Both the position numbers and the translations under genes were made by a program. DNA of 64,000 nucleotides, taken from Mucilaginibacter hurinus. GTDB taxonomy: Bacteria; Bacteroidota; Bacteroidia; Sphingobacteriales; Sphingobacteriaceae. Of this stretch, positions 18,914 to 28,066 are shown one piece after another (positions within the stretch are counted from its first letter, which is position 1; each line of letters begins with the position of its first letter). The notes below the pieces were generated by a model. It was not told the origin of the DNA. It ran no database searches and saw only the letters and a program-made list of their open reading frames with translations. The stretch covers positions 62,001-126,000 of the forward strand of contig NZ_QGDC01000009.1 of NCBI RefSeq assembly GCF_003324525.1. Direction: 5' to 3'.

Positions 18914-19240
18914 TTATACCGAAAAACTTTCTCCGCAACCGCAGGTACGGCTGGCGTTGGGGTTATTAAAGTTAAAGCCCTTGCCGTTCAGCCCGTCGCT
19001 AAAGTCAAGCTCGGTGCCGGCCAGGTATAAAAATGATTTCATATCAAGCGCCATGCGTATGCCTTTATCCTCAAAAAACTGGTCGCCCTTTTTTTCTTCA
19101 TTATCAAAATCAAGGTTGTACGATAAACCTGAGCAACCGCCACCTTGCACAGACACCCGCAGAAAGTACGACGCATCAAGCCCCGAATCCTGCATCAGGC
19201 GTTCTACCTTTTCTTTTGCTTTATCAGTTACTGTTACCAT
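18914..19240 (-). CDS. HesB/IscA family iron-sulfur assembly protein
   Basis: At 108 residues this is an A-type carrier. The three cluster-ligand cysteines are in GGGCSGLSY (about residue 36) and the C-terminal CGCGESF (about 101 and 103). It should accept or hand on Fe-S clusters in the cytoplasm. It is the third gene of an isc group (iscS, iscU, then this one, all on the minus strand). It is separated from iscU by 282 bp of repeated sequence, so it may have its own promoter. Confidence 0.92.
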   Translation of the reverse strand: MVTVTDKAKEKVERLMQDSGLDASYFLRVSVQGGGCSGLSYNLDFDNEEKKGDQFFEDKGIRMALDMKSFLYLAGTELDFSDGLNGKGFNFNNPNASRTCGCGESFSV

Positions 19241-19522
19241 TTCATTATTAGTATCAAGTAGTTAGTATCAAGTCGCAAGTATTTTTTGTATTAAATAACT
19301 TTTAAGACAATCTTGATAACTGATACTTAACATTTTTTATTCGTATCAAGTCGCAAATATTTCTATCATGTATTAACGGTTCTAAATAGTCTTTAAAACC
19401 TGATACTCGCTACCTCAATACTCAACTTTTATTTATCAGTATCAAGTCGTAAGTTGTATCAGTGTCGATATTTCTATCTAGTCTTGATACCTGATACTCA
19501 CTACTTGATACTATACACCAAT
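19241..19522. repeat. Degenerate TATCAAGT repeats between iscU and the IscA-like gene
   Basis: The spacer has no gene. It is built from scattered copies of TATCAAGTCGCAAGTATT and its relatives, at about 19271, 19345 and 19440, and of CTGATACT-N2-CTAC. Several copies lie in opposite orientation, so the RNA could fold. Similar filler built from CAAAAGTTAAAATT units is seen next to the R1 copies, but this one is a distinct family. Confidence 0.65.
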
Positions 19523-19936
19523 TTAGTGATGCGATTTCTCCAACTCTATCGGCTGCATACCGTTTTTTACGCGGTAATCGTTAATGGCCGATTTTATAGC
19601 GTCTTCTGCTAAAACCGAGCAGTGAATTTTTACCGGCGGAAGGGCAAGCTCTTCAACAATGTCCATGTTGTCAATCGCCATGGCGTCGTCAATGGTTTTG
19701 CCTTTTAGCCATTCGGTAGCCAGTGATGATGAGGCGATGGCCGAACCGCAGCCAAATGTTTTAAACTTAGCGTCGGTAATGATGTTGTTATCATCAACCT
19801 CAATCTGCAAGCGCATCACGTCGCCGCACTCAGGGGCGCCAACAAGGCCGGTACCCACTTTGTGGCTGCTTTTATCCAACGTACCCACATTGCGGGGGTT
19901 GGTGTAATGATCAATTACTTTATCTGAATATGCCAT
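19523..19936 (-). CDS. iscU: Iron-sulfur cluster scaffold IscU
   Basis: At 137 residues this has the normal IscU length. The three cluster cysteines are Cys37 (PECGD, with Asp39), Cys63 (FGCGSAIASS) and Cys106 (IHCSVLA). The chaperone-recognition motif LPPVK is at 99-103, although HscA and HscB are not in the window. It assembles 2Fe-2S and 4Fe-4S clusters with sulfur from IscS, whose gene lies just upstream with a 103-bp gap. Confidence 0.95.
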   Translation of the reverse strand: MAYSDKVIDHYTNPRNVGTLDKSSHKVGTGLVGAPECGDVMRLQIEVDDNNIITDAKFKTFGCGSAIASSSLATEWLKGKTIDDAMAIDNMDIVEELALPPVKIHCSVLAEDAIKSAINDYRVKNGMQPIELEKSHH

Positions 19937-20039
19937 TGTCTTTATTTTTTTAGTTTGTGAATGATTGATTTATAGTATAAACCTGCATTCATATAATATT
20001 TTTAATTCGCACCTGCGCTTTAGCGCATCTGCATATCAA

Positions 20040-21251
20040 TTAATGTTCTGCCCACTCAATTGAGTTAAGGTCAATGCCTTCTTTAAACATTTCCCACAGT
20101 GGTGAAAGTTCGCGCAGATGGTTAACCGCTTTTTTGGTCACTTCTATCGCGTAATCAACCTCTTCTTCCGTGGTAAAGCGTCCTAAGCCAAAACGTATCG
20201 AAGAATGTGCCAAATCGTCTGACAGGCCTAAGCTTTTTAATACGTATGACGGCTCAAGCGAAGCAGATGTACAAGCCGAACCTGACGATACTGCCAAATC
20301 CTTCATTGCCATCATCAGGCCCTCGCCCTCAACATACTTAAATGATATATTGGCCACATGCGGCAAGCGGTATTGCTTGTTGCCGTTTACATAGCTCTCT
20401 TCAAGTTCTGTTAATGATGCTTCCAGCTTGTCGCGTAATGACGATAGGCGCAATGCCTCTGATGCCATTTCCTGGTTAGCTATTTCACATGCTTTACCCA
20501 GGCCAACAATACCCGGTACGTTCAACGTGCCCGAACGCATGCCACGCTCATGGCCACCGCCGTCCATTTGGGCTGTAACCTTAACACGCGGGCCTTTACG
20601 GCGTACGTACAAAGCGCCAACACCCTTAGGGCCGTACATTTTATGTGCCGATAACGCCAGCAGGTCAATCCCGTCGGCATTTACATCAACAGGTATTTTG
20701 CCTACCGCCTGGGTAGCATCTGTCATAAATAAAGCGCCGTGCCTGTGGGCAATGGCTGCAATCTCTTTAACGGGCTGTATAACACCAATCTCATTATTGC
20801 CGTACATAATGGATACCAGGATGGTCTCGGGCGTCATGGCAGCTTCCAGCTGGGCAAGGTCAACCAAACCATCCTCTTTAACAGGAAGGTAAGTTACACG
20901 GCCACCCAGTTTTTCAACATGCTTGCAGGCGTCAAGTACGGCCTTATGCTCGGTAACCGCGGTAATAATGTGGTTGCCTTTATCTTTATACATCTCAAAC
21001 ACGCCCTTAATAGCCAGGTTGTCTGATTCGGTAGCGCCTGAGGTAAAGATGATCTCTTTTTCGGTGGCGCCAATTAACTTTGCCACTTGTTCGCGTGCGT
21101 AGTCAACACCTTCTTCGGCTACCCAGCCAAAATGATGGTTGCGGCTTGCCGCATTACCAAACTTTTGTGTAAAGTATGGAATCATCGCTTCAAGCACCCT
21201 GGGATCCATAGGGGTGGTTGCGTTATTATCTAAGTAGATAGGAATGTTCAT
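20040..21251 (-). CDS. iscS: Cysteine desulfurase IscS
   Basis: The 403-residue PLP enzyme has the usual IscS length. Key motifs are [14 protein letters not shown] at the N-terminus, the PLP lysine in [12 protein letters not shown] (about residue 205) and the active-site cysteine loop [14 protein letters not shown] (about 326-339). It removes sulfur from cysteine and passes it to IscU. It is the first gene of the minus-strand isc group. Confidence 0.96.
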   Translation of the reverse strand: MNIPIYLDNNATTPMDPRVLEAMIPYFTQKFGNAASRNHHFGWVAEEGVDYAREQVAKLIGATEKEIIFTSGATESDNLAIKGVFEMYKDKGNHIITAVTEHKAVLDACKHVEKLGGRVTYLPVKEDGLVDLAQLEAAMTPETILVSIMYGNNEIGVIQPVKEIAAIAHRHGALFMTDATQAVGKIPVDVNADGIDLLALSAHKMYGPKGVGALYVRRKGPRVKVTAQMDGGGHERGMRSGTLNVPGIVGLGKACEIANQEMASEALRLSSLRDKLEASLTELEESYVNGNKQYRLPHVANISFKYVEGEGLMMAMKDLAVSSGSACTSASLEPSYVLKSLGLSDDLAHSSIRFGLGRFTTEEEVDYAIEVTKKAVNHLRELSPLWEMFKEGIDLNSIEWAEH

Positions 21252-21269
21252 TGTATATGTTTAACATTA

Positions 21270-21277
21270 CAAAGATA
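21270..21277 (-). promoter_or_regulatory. TAnnTTTG -7 box upstream of iscS
   Basis: The minus strand reads TATCTTTG, matching TAnnTTTG, 18 nt upstream of the iscS ATG. The start site would fall near 21265, a 5' leader of about 14 nt. No clear TTTG -33 box at 19-21 nt. Confidence 0.5.
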
Positions 21278-21458
21278 TACAAATAAATTATTTAAAATTG
21301 TCATACGGAGGTTGATTTAAGTAGTGCGAAAGGTGGTTTGTATAGCCGGAATGTTTGAAAGTCAGACAGTCAGAAAAGACAGGTTAAACCGTATGTCGAT
21401 CCCTGCCACAAATATCTTCCGGACCTTCGGGCTTCCCTGGCTTCCGGACCTAATAAAA

Positions 21459-21869
21459 ATGAACAAAATAGAACACATCGGCATCGCCGTAAAAGACATC
21501 AAAACCGCGGGCAGTTTGTATGAAAAACTGTTGAATACTTCAGTGTATAAAGTAGAGGAAGTGGCTTCTGAATTTGTAAAAACCGCTTTTCTGCAGGCCG
21601 GGCCTAACAAAATAGAACTGCTCGAAGCCTCATCTTTAGATAGTGCTGTAAGCAAGTTTATTGAAAAGAAAGGAGAGGGTATACATCACATCGCTTTTGA
21701 GGTAGATGATATTGAAGCGGAAATGGCGCGTTTAAAAGCTGAGGGATTTATTTTATTGAATGATAAACCTAAGCCAGGCGCCGATAATAAGCTGGTTTGC
21801 TTTGTGCACCCTAAAAGCGCGGGCGGGGTGCTGGTGGAGTTGTGCCAGGAGAACCCCCTAACCCCCTGA
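21459..21869 (+). CDS. mce: Methylmalonyl-CoA epimerase
   Basis: I take the ATG at 21459 (MNKIEHIGIAVKDI); an upstream GTG would add 45 residues with no similarity to the family. The resulting 136 residues match the family. Vicinal-oxygen-chelate features are HIGIAVKDI, NKIELLEASS, GIHHIAFEVDDI and VLVELCQ, which hold the metal-binding His and Glu residues. It epimerises methylmalonyl-CoA between propionyl-CoA and succinyl-CoA metabolism. The stop codon sits in the loop of a C5/G5 hairpin. Confidence 0.93.
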   Translation: MNKIEHIGIAVKDIKTAGSLYEKLLNTSVYKVEEVASEFVKTAFLQAGPNKIELLEASSLDSAVSKFIEKKGEGIHHIAFEVDDIEAEMARLKAEGFILLNDKPKPGADNKLVCFVHPKSAGGVLVELCQENPLTP

Positions 21870-21882
21870 AGGGGGAATTTTT
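21861..21882 (+). terminator. Terminator hairpin overlapping the epimerase stop codon
   Basis: CCCCC-TGAA-GGGGG at 21862-21875 is followed by AATTTTT. The loop contains the TGA stop codon of the epimerase gene. Confidence 0.55.
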
Positions 21883-21951
21883 GATGTTGAATTTATGAAT
21901 AAATATCATGTCAATTAAGGCTGCTGCCTTTGTTGATGTTGTCACCCATCG

Positions 21952-22013
21952 CTGGTTTAAGAGTTAGCGCAGCGCTCTTAAATCCAATCAGATAAATGCA
22001 GGACTCCGTCCGG
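21952..22013 (+). repeat. R3 structured repeat, copy A
   Basis: It begins CTGGTTTAAGAGTTAGCG and ends AGGACTCCGTCCGG. It forms a hairpin TTTAAGAG...CTCTTAAA and a second mini-hairpin GGAC-TCC-GTCC. A second copy at 33594-33655 has the same layout with compensating base changes in the first stem. It lies in the 330-bp gap between the epimerase and L31 genes. Confidence 0.7.
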
Positions 22014-22161
22014 TTGTGAACTTGCTTGTTATTCTAAAACATTCGTCTTGGCGGTCGCTTGCAGAGCACCATGCGCATACGAGCCAACCGGCGCTTTGCT
22101 TAACGCTAAACGGGTAGCGAAACTATTTTAAATTAGCCTTTTTACATTATAAATAAATAAC

Positions 22162-22169
22162 TATATTTG
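22162..22169 (+). promoter_or_regulatory. TAnnTTTG -7 box for rpmE2
   Basis: TATATTTG matches the Bacteroidota -7 consensus 30 nt before the L31 ATG at 22200. A weak T-rich -33 element (CTTTTTA) lies about 19 nt upstream. Confidence 0.55.
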
Positions 22170-22199
22170 CGCCTCTTTTAATAGAAGAACTATATAACA

Positions 22200-22448
22200 A
22201 TGAAAAAAGATCTGCATCCATCAAATTATAGGTTAGTTGTTTTTAAGGATATGTCTAACGACTATTCTTTTTTAACCAAATCATGCATCGATACCCGTGA
22301 AACAGTAAAGTGGGAAGATGGCAACGAGTATCCGTTAGTTAAATTAGAGATTTCGCACACTTCGCACCCTTTTTATACTGGTAAAATGAAACTGGTAGAT
22401 ACTGCAGGCCGTATTGATAAATTCCGTACACGTTACAACAAAAAGTAA
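22200..22448 (+). CDS. rpmE2: 50S ribosomal protein L31, type B
   Basis: At 82 residues this is a type B L31: it opens [19 protein letters not shown], has the conserved SHPFYTGK segment and ends [12 protein letters not shown]. It has a single Cys and lacks the zinc-binding CxxC pairs of type A L31, so it should work without zinc. It joins the 50S subunit at the subunit interface. A terminator follows directly. Confidence 0.96.
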   Translation: MKKDLHPSNYRLVVFKDMSNDYSFLTKSCIDTRETVKWEDGNEYPLVKLEISHTSHPFYTGKMKLVDTAGRIDKFRTRYNKK

Positions 22449-22473
22449 CTGTTGCAGTAAAATATATTTACAG

Positions 22474-22503
22474 GTCCCGGCTGTGCAGTCGGGACTTTTT
22501 TTA
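22474..22503 (+). terminator. Rho-independent terminator after rpmE2
   Basis: Stem GTCCCG (22474-22479) / CGGGAC (22490-22495), followed by a run of seven T residues. The following promoter box of the GlmU-like gene begins inside the T run. Confidence 0.85.
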
Positions 22504-22509
22504 TTTTTG
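22502..22509 (+). promoter_or_regulatory. -7 box 4 nt from the start codon of the GlmU-like gene (leaderless?)
   Basis: TATTTTTG fits TAnnTTTG and is followed by CGCC and the ATG at 22514. The expected start site coincides with the A of the start codon, so the mRNA may be leaderless. Confidence 0.45.
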
Positions 22510-22513
22510 CGCC

Positions 22514-23698
22514 ATGGCAATCATCCTTTTTGACGATAACGCTCATCATACATTACTGCCGTTAACCTTTACCCGCCCGGTTGCCAATTTGCGTATTGGT
22601 ATTTTAACCATTGCCGAAAAGTGGGCCAAGTATCTTAAAGCCGACTACTCATACCACACGCAGGATTATCTGCAGGCTAAATTTCCGCTGCGTACAGAGG
22701 GGAATAATATTTTTATTAACGGGGCAGTTTGCCCCGACGACGCTTTAACAGCCGCTGTAAACAATCTGCAGCCCGGCGAAGCTTTAAAAAAGGATGATAT
22801 GCTTATAGCGGTTAGGCTGGACGAAGCCGCGGCTAAAAGCTTTGATGTTAACAACAATTTTGAGAAAACAACCCCCTACGAAGAAAGATTTACCTTTATA
22901 CGCCACCCCGAAGACATTTTCAGGCAAAACGGCGGGGAATTAGAAAAAGACTTTGACCTGCTTACCAAAGGGCGTACAAGCGCCGCCATAAGTAAAACCA
23001 ATACCATAATTGGCGACAGGTTTTTTGCCGAGGAAGGCGCGGTTGCCGAGTGCTCAACCTTTAACACCACTAATGGGCCCATTTACCTGGGCAAACAAAC
23101 CGAGGTATGGGAGGGCGTACATATACGCGGAGGATTTGCGTTGTGCAATAACTCGCAGGTTAAAATGGGCGCTAAGATATACGGGGCTACCACAATAGGG
23201 CCGTATTGCCGTGTTGGCGGCGAAATTAACAACAGTGTTGTGTGGGGCTACTCATCCAAGGGGCACGAGGGTTTTTTGGGCAATTCGGTATTGGGCGAGT
23301 GGTGCAACATAGGGGCAGACACTAATAACTCAAACCTTAAAAATAATTACGAGGAGGTGCGGTTATGGGATTATGCTACCCAGCGTTTCCGTAAAACAGG
23401 CTTGCAGTTTTGCGGCCTTATCATGGCCGACCATGCCAAGTGCGGTATAAACACCATGTTTAACACCGGTACGGTGGTAGGGGTTAGCGCCAATGTATTT
23501 GGCTCGGGTTACCCGCGCAATTATATACCTGATTTTGCCTGGGGCGGTCCGCAGGGGTATGAAGTATATAGCTTGCAAAAGGCTGTTGCCACTACCGAAA
23601 GGGTTTTTGCCCGCCGCGACGGCCGTGAGTTTGACAAGGTTGAGCAGGATATAATGGCCAGGGTTTTTGAACTGACCGAAACGTACCGTAGGTTTTAA
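22514..23698 (+). CDS. Alternative GlmU-type sugar nucleotidyltransferase / acetyltransferase
   Basis: This 394-residue protein resembles the Bacteroidota alternative GlmU family (UDP-GlcNAc diphosphorylase / GlcN-1-P acetyltransferase). The N-terminus (ILFDDNAHHTLLPLTFTRPV) replaces the classical nucleotidyltransferase signature but keeps the TRP-x-x-N-LRIG-I element. The C-terminal half, from about residue 165, is a left-handed beta-helix with hexapeptide repeats (GPIYLGKQTEVWEGV, GPYCRVGGEINNSV, MFNTGTVVGVSANVFG). It should supply UDP-GlcNAc for peptidoglycan and LPS. It is followed after 28 nt by tpiA. Confidence 0.75.
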   Translation: MAIILFDDNAHHTLLPLTFTRPVANLRIGILTIAEKWAKYLKADYSYHTQDYLQAKFPLRTEGNNIFINGAVCPDDALTAAVNNLQPGEALKKDDMLIAVRLDEAAAKSFDVNNNFEKTTPYEERFTFIRHPEDIFRQNGGELEKDFDLLTKGRTSAAISKTNTIIGDRFFAEEGAVAECSTFNTTNGPIYLGKQTEVWEGVHIRGGFALCNNSQVKMGAKIYGATTIGPYCRVGGEINNSVVWGYSSKGHEGFLGNSVLGEWCNIGADTNNSNLKNNYEEVRLWDYATQRFRKTGLQFCGLIMADHAKCGINTMFNTGTVVGVSANVFGSGYPRNYIPDFAWGGPQGYEVYSLQKAVATTERVFARRDGREFDKVEQDIMARVFELTETYRRF

Positions 23699-23726
23699 AT
23701 AGTAACAACAATAAGATTATATTATC

Positions 23727-24491
23727 ATGAGGAAAAAAATAGTAGCCGGAAACTGGAAAATGAACCTGGATTATAACGAAGGGTTAGCTTTATTTTCAGA
23801 GGTCATCAACATCGTTAAAGATGAAGCCACCGGCAGCCAGCAGGTAGTGGTTTGCAGTCCGTTTATTCATCTGCACAGCCTGGTACAGTTAGCAAAAGGT
23901 TACAACAATATTGCGGTAGGCGCGCAAAACGCCCACCAAAATGAAAGCGGTGCTTATACCGGCGAAACATCAGCCAAACAGGTAAAATCAACCGGCGCGG
24001 AATATGTAATATTAGGCCATTCAGAGCGCCGCCAGTATTTTGGCGAAACAAATGAGCTGCTTGCCGCTAAAACTGATACCGCGCTAAAGAATGACCTGAA
24101 GCCTATTTTTTGCATCGGCGAAACTTTGCAGGAGCGCGAGGCCGGCTCACATTTCGGCATTATCAAATCGCAGTTAGAAGAGGGTGTTTTCCACCTGGAT
24201 GCCGCGGCGTTTGGCAAGCTGGTTATAGCTTACGAACCTGTTTGGGCCATAGGTACAGGCGTAACGGCTACATCAGAGCAGGCGCAGGAGATTCATGCTT
24301 ACATCCGCAAGGAAATTGCTGACAAGTACAGCCAGCAGGTTGCTGATGATACAACCATACTTTACGGCGGAAGCTGCAACCCTAAAAACGCTGCCGAACT
24401 GTTTGCACAGGCGGATATTGACGGTGGCCTTATCGGCGGCGCGTCACTTAAATCGCGCGACTTTGCCGATATTGTTAAAGCGTTTAATTAA
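23727..24491 (+). CDS. tpiA: Triosephosphate isomerase
   Basis: At 254 residues this is the normal TIM length. Catalytic residues are in place: Lys11 in AGNWKMN, His in ILGHSERRQYFGE (about residue 97) and Glu in AYEPVWAIGTG (about 169); phosphate-binding loops are YGGSCNPKN and GLIGGASL. It interconverts dihydroxyacetone phosphate and glyceraldehyde 3-phosphate, and so receives the DHAP made by the rhamnose aldolase. It is probably co-transcribed with the GlmU-like gene. Confidence 0.97.
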   Translation: MRKKIVAGNWKMNLDYNEGLALFSEVINIVKDEATGSQQVVVCSPFIHLHSLVQLAKGYNNIAVGAQNAHQNESGAYTGETSAKQVKSTGAEYVILGHSERRQYFGETNELLAAKTDTALKNDLKPIFCIGETLQEREAGSHFGIIKSQLEEGVFHLDAAAFGKLVIAYEPVWAIGTGVTATSEQAQEIHAYIRKEIADKYSQQVADDTTILYGGSCNPKNAAELFAQADIDGGLIGGASLKSRDFADIVKAFN

Positions 24492-24526
24492 TTAGATTTG
24501 AGTTCCGATAAGCTATCGGGATAAGA

Positions 24527-24576
24527 TGTGAGATATGTTACTCCGGGTAAGTTTGCCTGTTCGGTACCATATCTCA
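24527..24576. repeat. Intergenic inverted repeats between tpiA and prmA
   Basis: GTGAGATATG and CATATCTCAC are 10-bp complementary arms about 28 nt apart. Just upstream is a smaller hairpin CCGAT-AAGCT-ATCGG. There is no T run, so a terminator role is unproven. Confidence 0.45.
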
Positions 24577-24658
24577 CCTCTTTTGGGTATTGTACTTTTT
24601 ACGATATTGTGCCTGTCCCTCAGTAAACGTGTTCTAATTCCCCGTCTGATATTCACCC

Positions 24659-25495
24659 ATGGACTATTACGAATTACATTTTAAACTTGAATCGGCTGAA
24701 GAATACCAGCAGGACCTGCTGATAAATGAACTGGCAGACCTTGGCTTTGATACCTTTGAAGACGTGGACGATGGGTTTAAAGCATATATTCCGGCTCTGC
24801 AGTTAAGCTTGCAGGGGGTAGAAGACCGTTTGCTGCTCTACCGGGATATGTTCGGTTTTAGTTACGAGACAAACCTTATACCCCAAAAAAACTGGAACCA
24901 GGAGTGGGAGAGTAACTTTGAACCGATACAAATACAGGATAAGATATTTGTACGGGCTACGTTCCACGCTGCCAGGCCGGAGTTTCCGTATGAGATCATT
25001 ATCGACCCAAAGATGGCATTTGGTACCGGGCATCATCAAACCACCAGCATGATGCTTGAGCTGATGCTGGAGAACGATTTTGCCGGCAAGGCTGTGCTGG
25101 ATATGGGCTGCGGAACGGGCATATTAGCCATTATGGCTTCAAAGCTGGGTGCCTCGGCTATAACCGCAATTGATTACGACCCGGTTTGTTATGACAGCAC
25201 GCTTGAAAATGCCGCCTTGAATAATGTGGCTAATATAACCGCACTATGCGGCTCAAAGGAGGTAATACCCAATGAGCAGTACGATAGTATACTGGCCAAC
25301 ATTAACCGTAATATACTGCTTGACCAGATGCAGCGTTACAGCGAGGTTTTAAAGCCACAAGGTGAAATATATTTCAGCGGTTTTTACGAAAAACCTGACC
25401 TGGATATTATTGCTGATGAAGCCCGCAAGTATGGGCTGACGCATATTACCCATAAAAAGAAACAGGATTGGGTGGCCGTTAAGTTTGTGAAGTGA
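24659..25495 (+). CDS. prmA: Ribosomal protein L11 methyltransferase
   Basis: The 278-residue protein matches PrmA of Bacteroidota. The SAM-binding motif is VLDMGCGTGILAIMASKLGA (about 144-163), preceded by the family signature FGTGHHQTTSMM (about 121-132) and followed by ANINRNILL in the catalytic motif. It trimethylates L11. It is followed by a strong bidirectional terminator. Confidence 0.94.
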   Translation: MDYYELHFKLESAEEYQQDLLINELADLGFDTFEDVDDGFKAYIPALQLSLQGVEDRLLLYRDMFGFSYETNLIPQKNWNQEWESNFEPIQIQDKIFVRATFHAARPEFPYEIIIDPKMAFGTGHHQTTSMMLELMLENDFAGKAVLDMGCGTGILAIMASKLGASAITAIDYDPVCYDSTLENAALNNVANITALCGSKEVIPNEQYDSILANINRNILLDQMQRYSEVLKPQGEIYFSGFYEKPDLDIIADEARKYGLTHITHKKKQDWVAVKFVK

Positions 25496-25557
25496 TGCAT
25501 CTTAACCTATTTAAAGATGCTGGTTTAGTGGGATAACTTATATTAAAGTGAGATTTA

Positions 25558-25598
25558 AAAAAGAGCGTATGTTATTTCTGATAACATACGCTCTTTTT
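25558..25598. terminator. Bidirectional terminator, perfect 18-bp stem
   Basis: AAAAAGAGCGTATGTTAT and ATAACATACGCTCTTTTT flank a TTCTG loop. It lies between the convergent prmA gene and the minus-strand gene ending at 25602, serving both. Confidence 0.9.
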
Positions 25599-25601
25599 CA
25601 A

Positions 25602-26051
25602 TTAAGGCACTAATGTGAAGCCTGACAAATGACTTTCCATGACAACCTGATTGTGTAATGGGTATGGTCCCTGGAATGTGGGTGATATCGTAAATGACAT
25701 ATTCATAGACGTGGTCCATGTATGCGAGCCGAAATCGCGATAATATGATCCTGAGTAAAAATCTTGATAAACGGGTGTCCACTCTGGCTCTCCCAATGTT
25801 AATGTATAATCGTTGGTAGCCGTTAAAGGGCTATACTCTTGTGTGGTGTAATTCACTTTTAACAGATAAGCTTTAATGTTATTCCATCCCGGCGAGCCGC
25901 TTATTGGTGTAAACTTTAATACAAATACCGCTTTTATAACATCCGTTTGAGGTTTGCTCGATTTTTTAGGCGGTTTTGTATCCGCGAACGAAGTTGAACA
26001 TACAAACATGGCAATAGCAATAGCCAAACTAAGCCTTAGCATTTTTTTCAT
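25602..26051 (-). CDS. Hypothetical secreted protein
   Basis: The 149-residue protein has a clear Sec signal peptide (residues 1-23, MKKMLRLSLAIAIAMF... ending SFA-D). The mature part is beta-rich with many Tyr and Thr residues (NYTTQEYSPL, NDYTLTLGEPEWTPVY, FYSGSYYRDFGSHTW). I do not recognise a family. It is monocistronic, between two terminators or AT-rich spacers. A periplasmic or surface beta-sandwich is a guess. Confidence 0.7.
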   Translation of the reverse strand: MKKMLRLSLAIAIAMFVCSTSFADTKPPKKSSKPQTDVIKAVFVLKFTPISGSPGWNNIKAYLLKVNYTTQEYSPLTATNDYTLTLGEPEWTPVYQDFYSGSYYRDFGSHTWTTSMNMSFTISPTFQGPYPLHNQVVMESHLSGFTLVP

Positions 26052-26261
26052 GATGAGTAATTTAGATTATGAATAGGTTAATTAAAAGTAAATGTATAAA
26101 ATTAAAAGAAATATAATAATGAAATAATTAGTTAAAAATTAATTCATCACTGATTATACTTTGTGATTTGATATATCAAATTTCTAAAACGTCAATGGAC
26201 TTCAATTAGGCTAAAATATCTTAATATTGCGTTTTTGTTAGCTCGCACGAATTTTAATCAA

Positions 26262-27617
26262 ATGAGGGTACATTTTATCGCTATAGGCGGCAGCGCCATG
26301 CACAACCTGGCCATTGCCCTGCATAAAAAGGGTTTTACGGTTACCGGGTCTGACGATCATATTTTTGAGCCGTCGGCATCGCGGCTGGCCGGGTATGGTT
26401 TATTGCCTGCTGCTGAGGGCTGGTATCCTGAAAAGATAAGTACCGGGCTTGACGCTGTTATATTAGGCATGCATGCCCGTACCGATAATCCCGAATTGCT
26501 CAAGGCGCAGGAGCTGGGGTTAACTATATACTCGTATCCCGACTATATATACGAGCAATCAAAAAACAAACTGCGGGTGGTAATAGGGGGCAGCCACGGC
26601 AAAACTTCCATCACATCCATGATATTGCATGTGCTGCAGCAGGCGGGTAAAAAGTTTGACTACCTGGTGGGCGCACAGCTTGATGGTTTTGAAACCATGG
26701 TGGGCCTTACCGAAGATGCCCCGGTTATTATTATTGAGGGTGATGAATACCTGGCATCACCTATAGACAGGCGGCCTAAGTTTCATATTTACAAAGCCAA
26801 TATCGGCGTTATCAGCGGTATAGCGTGGGACCATATCAACGTGTTCCCCACATTTGATAATTATACCGAACAGTTTAAAATATTTATTGAAACCATACAG
26901 CCGAGCGGCAAACTTATTTATTGCAAAACCGATGAAGTACTAAATGATGTTGTTGCCGGGCTTGAGACCGGGATTGATAAGTTGCCGTATGCCTTGCCGC
27001 CGCATGTTATTGAAAACGGTATAACAAATATTATTTACGACGAAAAAATATATCCTTTACAGGTTTTTGGCGAACACAACCTGCTCAATATTGAGGCCGC
27101 GCGACTGGTATGCCGCCAGCTTGATATTGATGCCGATGCGTTTTACACTGCTATGGGAACCTTTAAAGGCGCGGCCCGCAGGCTTGAGCTGGTTGGCAAA
27201 AATGACCTCGCCGCCATATATAAGGACTTTGCCCATTCGCCATCAAAATTAAAGGCTACTATACAAGCAGTAAAAGCTCAATTTGCTGATAGAGAGTTGA
27301 TTGCTTGTATTGAACTGCATACATTTAGCAGCCTTAACGAAGATTTTTTAGCGGAGTACAGCGGCACTATGGCGCAGGCCGATACTGCCATTGTATTTAT
27401 TGATAAAAAAACCTTTGAACAGAAGAAACTTGAGCCTTATGGCGCCGACACGGTAAAAAAAGCCTTTGCCAACCCCCGCCTGGTGTTTTTTGATGACCCT
27501 GAGCAGTTATTGCAATATATAAACCATATTAAATTAATAAATTGTAACCTGTTGATGATGAGTTCAGGCAACTTTGGCGGGCTTGATTTAGCTGAGGTAA
27601 AAAATAAATTATTGTAA
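26262..27617 (+). CDS. mpl: UDP-N-acetylmuramate:tripeptide ligase (Mpl)
   Basis: The ATG at 26262 (MRVHFIAIGGSAMHNLA) is the conserved Mur-ligase start; an upstream TTG adds only nine residues. The protein has 451 residues, like Mpl. It has the N-terminal Rossmann segment HFIAIGGSAMHNLAIAL, the ATP loop GGSHGKTSITSMI (about 108-120), DEYLASPIDRRPKF and the YKDFAHSPSKLKATI segment of the C-terminal domain. It reattaches the recycled murein tripeptide to UDP-MurNAc. It differs from MurC by IGGSAMHNLA and the DRRPKF motif. Confidence 0.88.
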   Translation: MRVHFIAIGGSAMHNLAIALHKKGFTVTGSDDHIFEPSASRLAGYGLLPAAEGWYPEKISTGLDAVILGMHARTDNPELLKAQELGLTIYSYPDYIYEQSKNKLRVVIGGSHGKTSITSMILHVLQQAGKKFDYLVGAQLDGFETMVGLTEDAPVIIIEGDEYLASPIDRRPKFHIYKANIGVISGIAWDHINVFPTFDNYTEQFKIFIETIQPSGKLIYCKTDEVLNDVVAGLETGIDKLPYALPPHVIENGITNIIYDEKIYPLQVFGEHNLLNIEAARLVCRQLDIDADAFYTAMGTFKGAARRLELVGKNDLAAIYKDFAHSPSKLKATIQAVKAQFADRELIACIELHTFSSLNEDFLAEYSGTMAQADTAIVFIDKKTFEQKKLEPYGADTVKKAFANPRLVFFDDPEQLLQYINHIKLINCNLLMMSSGNFGGLDLAEVKNKLL

Positions 27618-27690
27618 TTATATTATTTTATTAAAATTAAGTTTTAACTTTATTAACTATTGGGAAACCGATCCTTAATTAATCATTGAA

Positions 27691-28032
27691 ATGAAAACAC
27701 TGGGAAAAAAGATCAGGCTACTACGTCATCAAAAGGGATGGAGCCAGGAAGATGTTGCGAAGAAATTAGACATTTCTATTCCGGCATTTTCTAAGATCGA
27801 AACCGGCATAACCGATATAAATTTATCACGCCTTGAGCAAATAGCCACTTTGTTTGAAATGTCGGTAGTGCAACTGCTTACATTTAACGACACGGAGGCC
27901 GAACAAAAGTTTGTTAATGAACTGGAAACCATCCACAAAAAGTTAACCGAGCGCGAAACCGAGGTAATTGACTTGCAGAAAAAAGTGATAGAGCTTTTTG
28001 AAGAGCTTAGGGTTAAAAAGGTTACCGCATAA
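27691..28032 (+). CDS. XRE-family helix-turn-helix regulator with C-terminal coiled coil
   Basis: At 113 residues it has an HTH_3 domain at about 5-60 (IRLLRHQKGWSQEDVAKKLD, SIPAFSKIETGITDINLSRL). A heptad-rich helix follows (about 73-110: EQKFVNELETIHKKLTERE...), which could dimerise. Targets are unknown. It is monocistronic and shares a terminator with the convergent gene. Confidence 0.85.
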   Translation: MKTLGKKIRLLRHQKGWSQEDVAKKLDISIPAFSKIETGITDINLSRLEQIATLFEMSVVQLLTFNDTEAEQKFVNELETIHKKLTERETEVIDLQKKVIELFEELRVKKVTA

Positions 28033-28039
28033 AATACTT

Positions 28040-28066
28040 AAAGGCCGTTTTTACATGGCCTTTTTA
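28040..28066. terminator. Bidirectional terminator overlapping a stop codon
   Basis: AAAGGCC (28040-28046) pairs with GGCCTTT (28057-28063), followed by T residues on both strands. The stop codon of the minus-strand gene lies in the loop. Confidence 0.7.
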
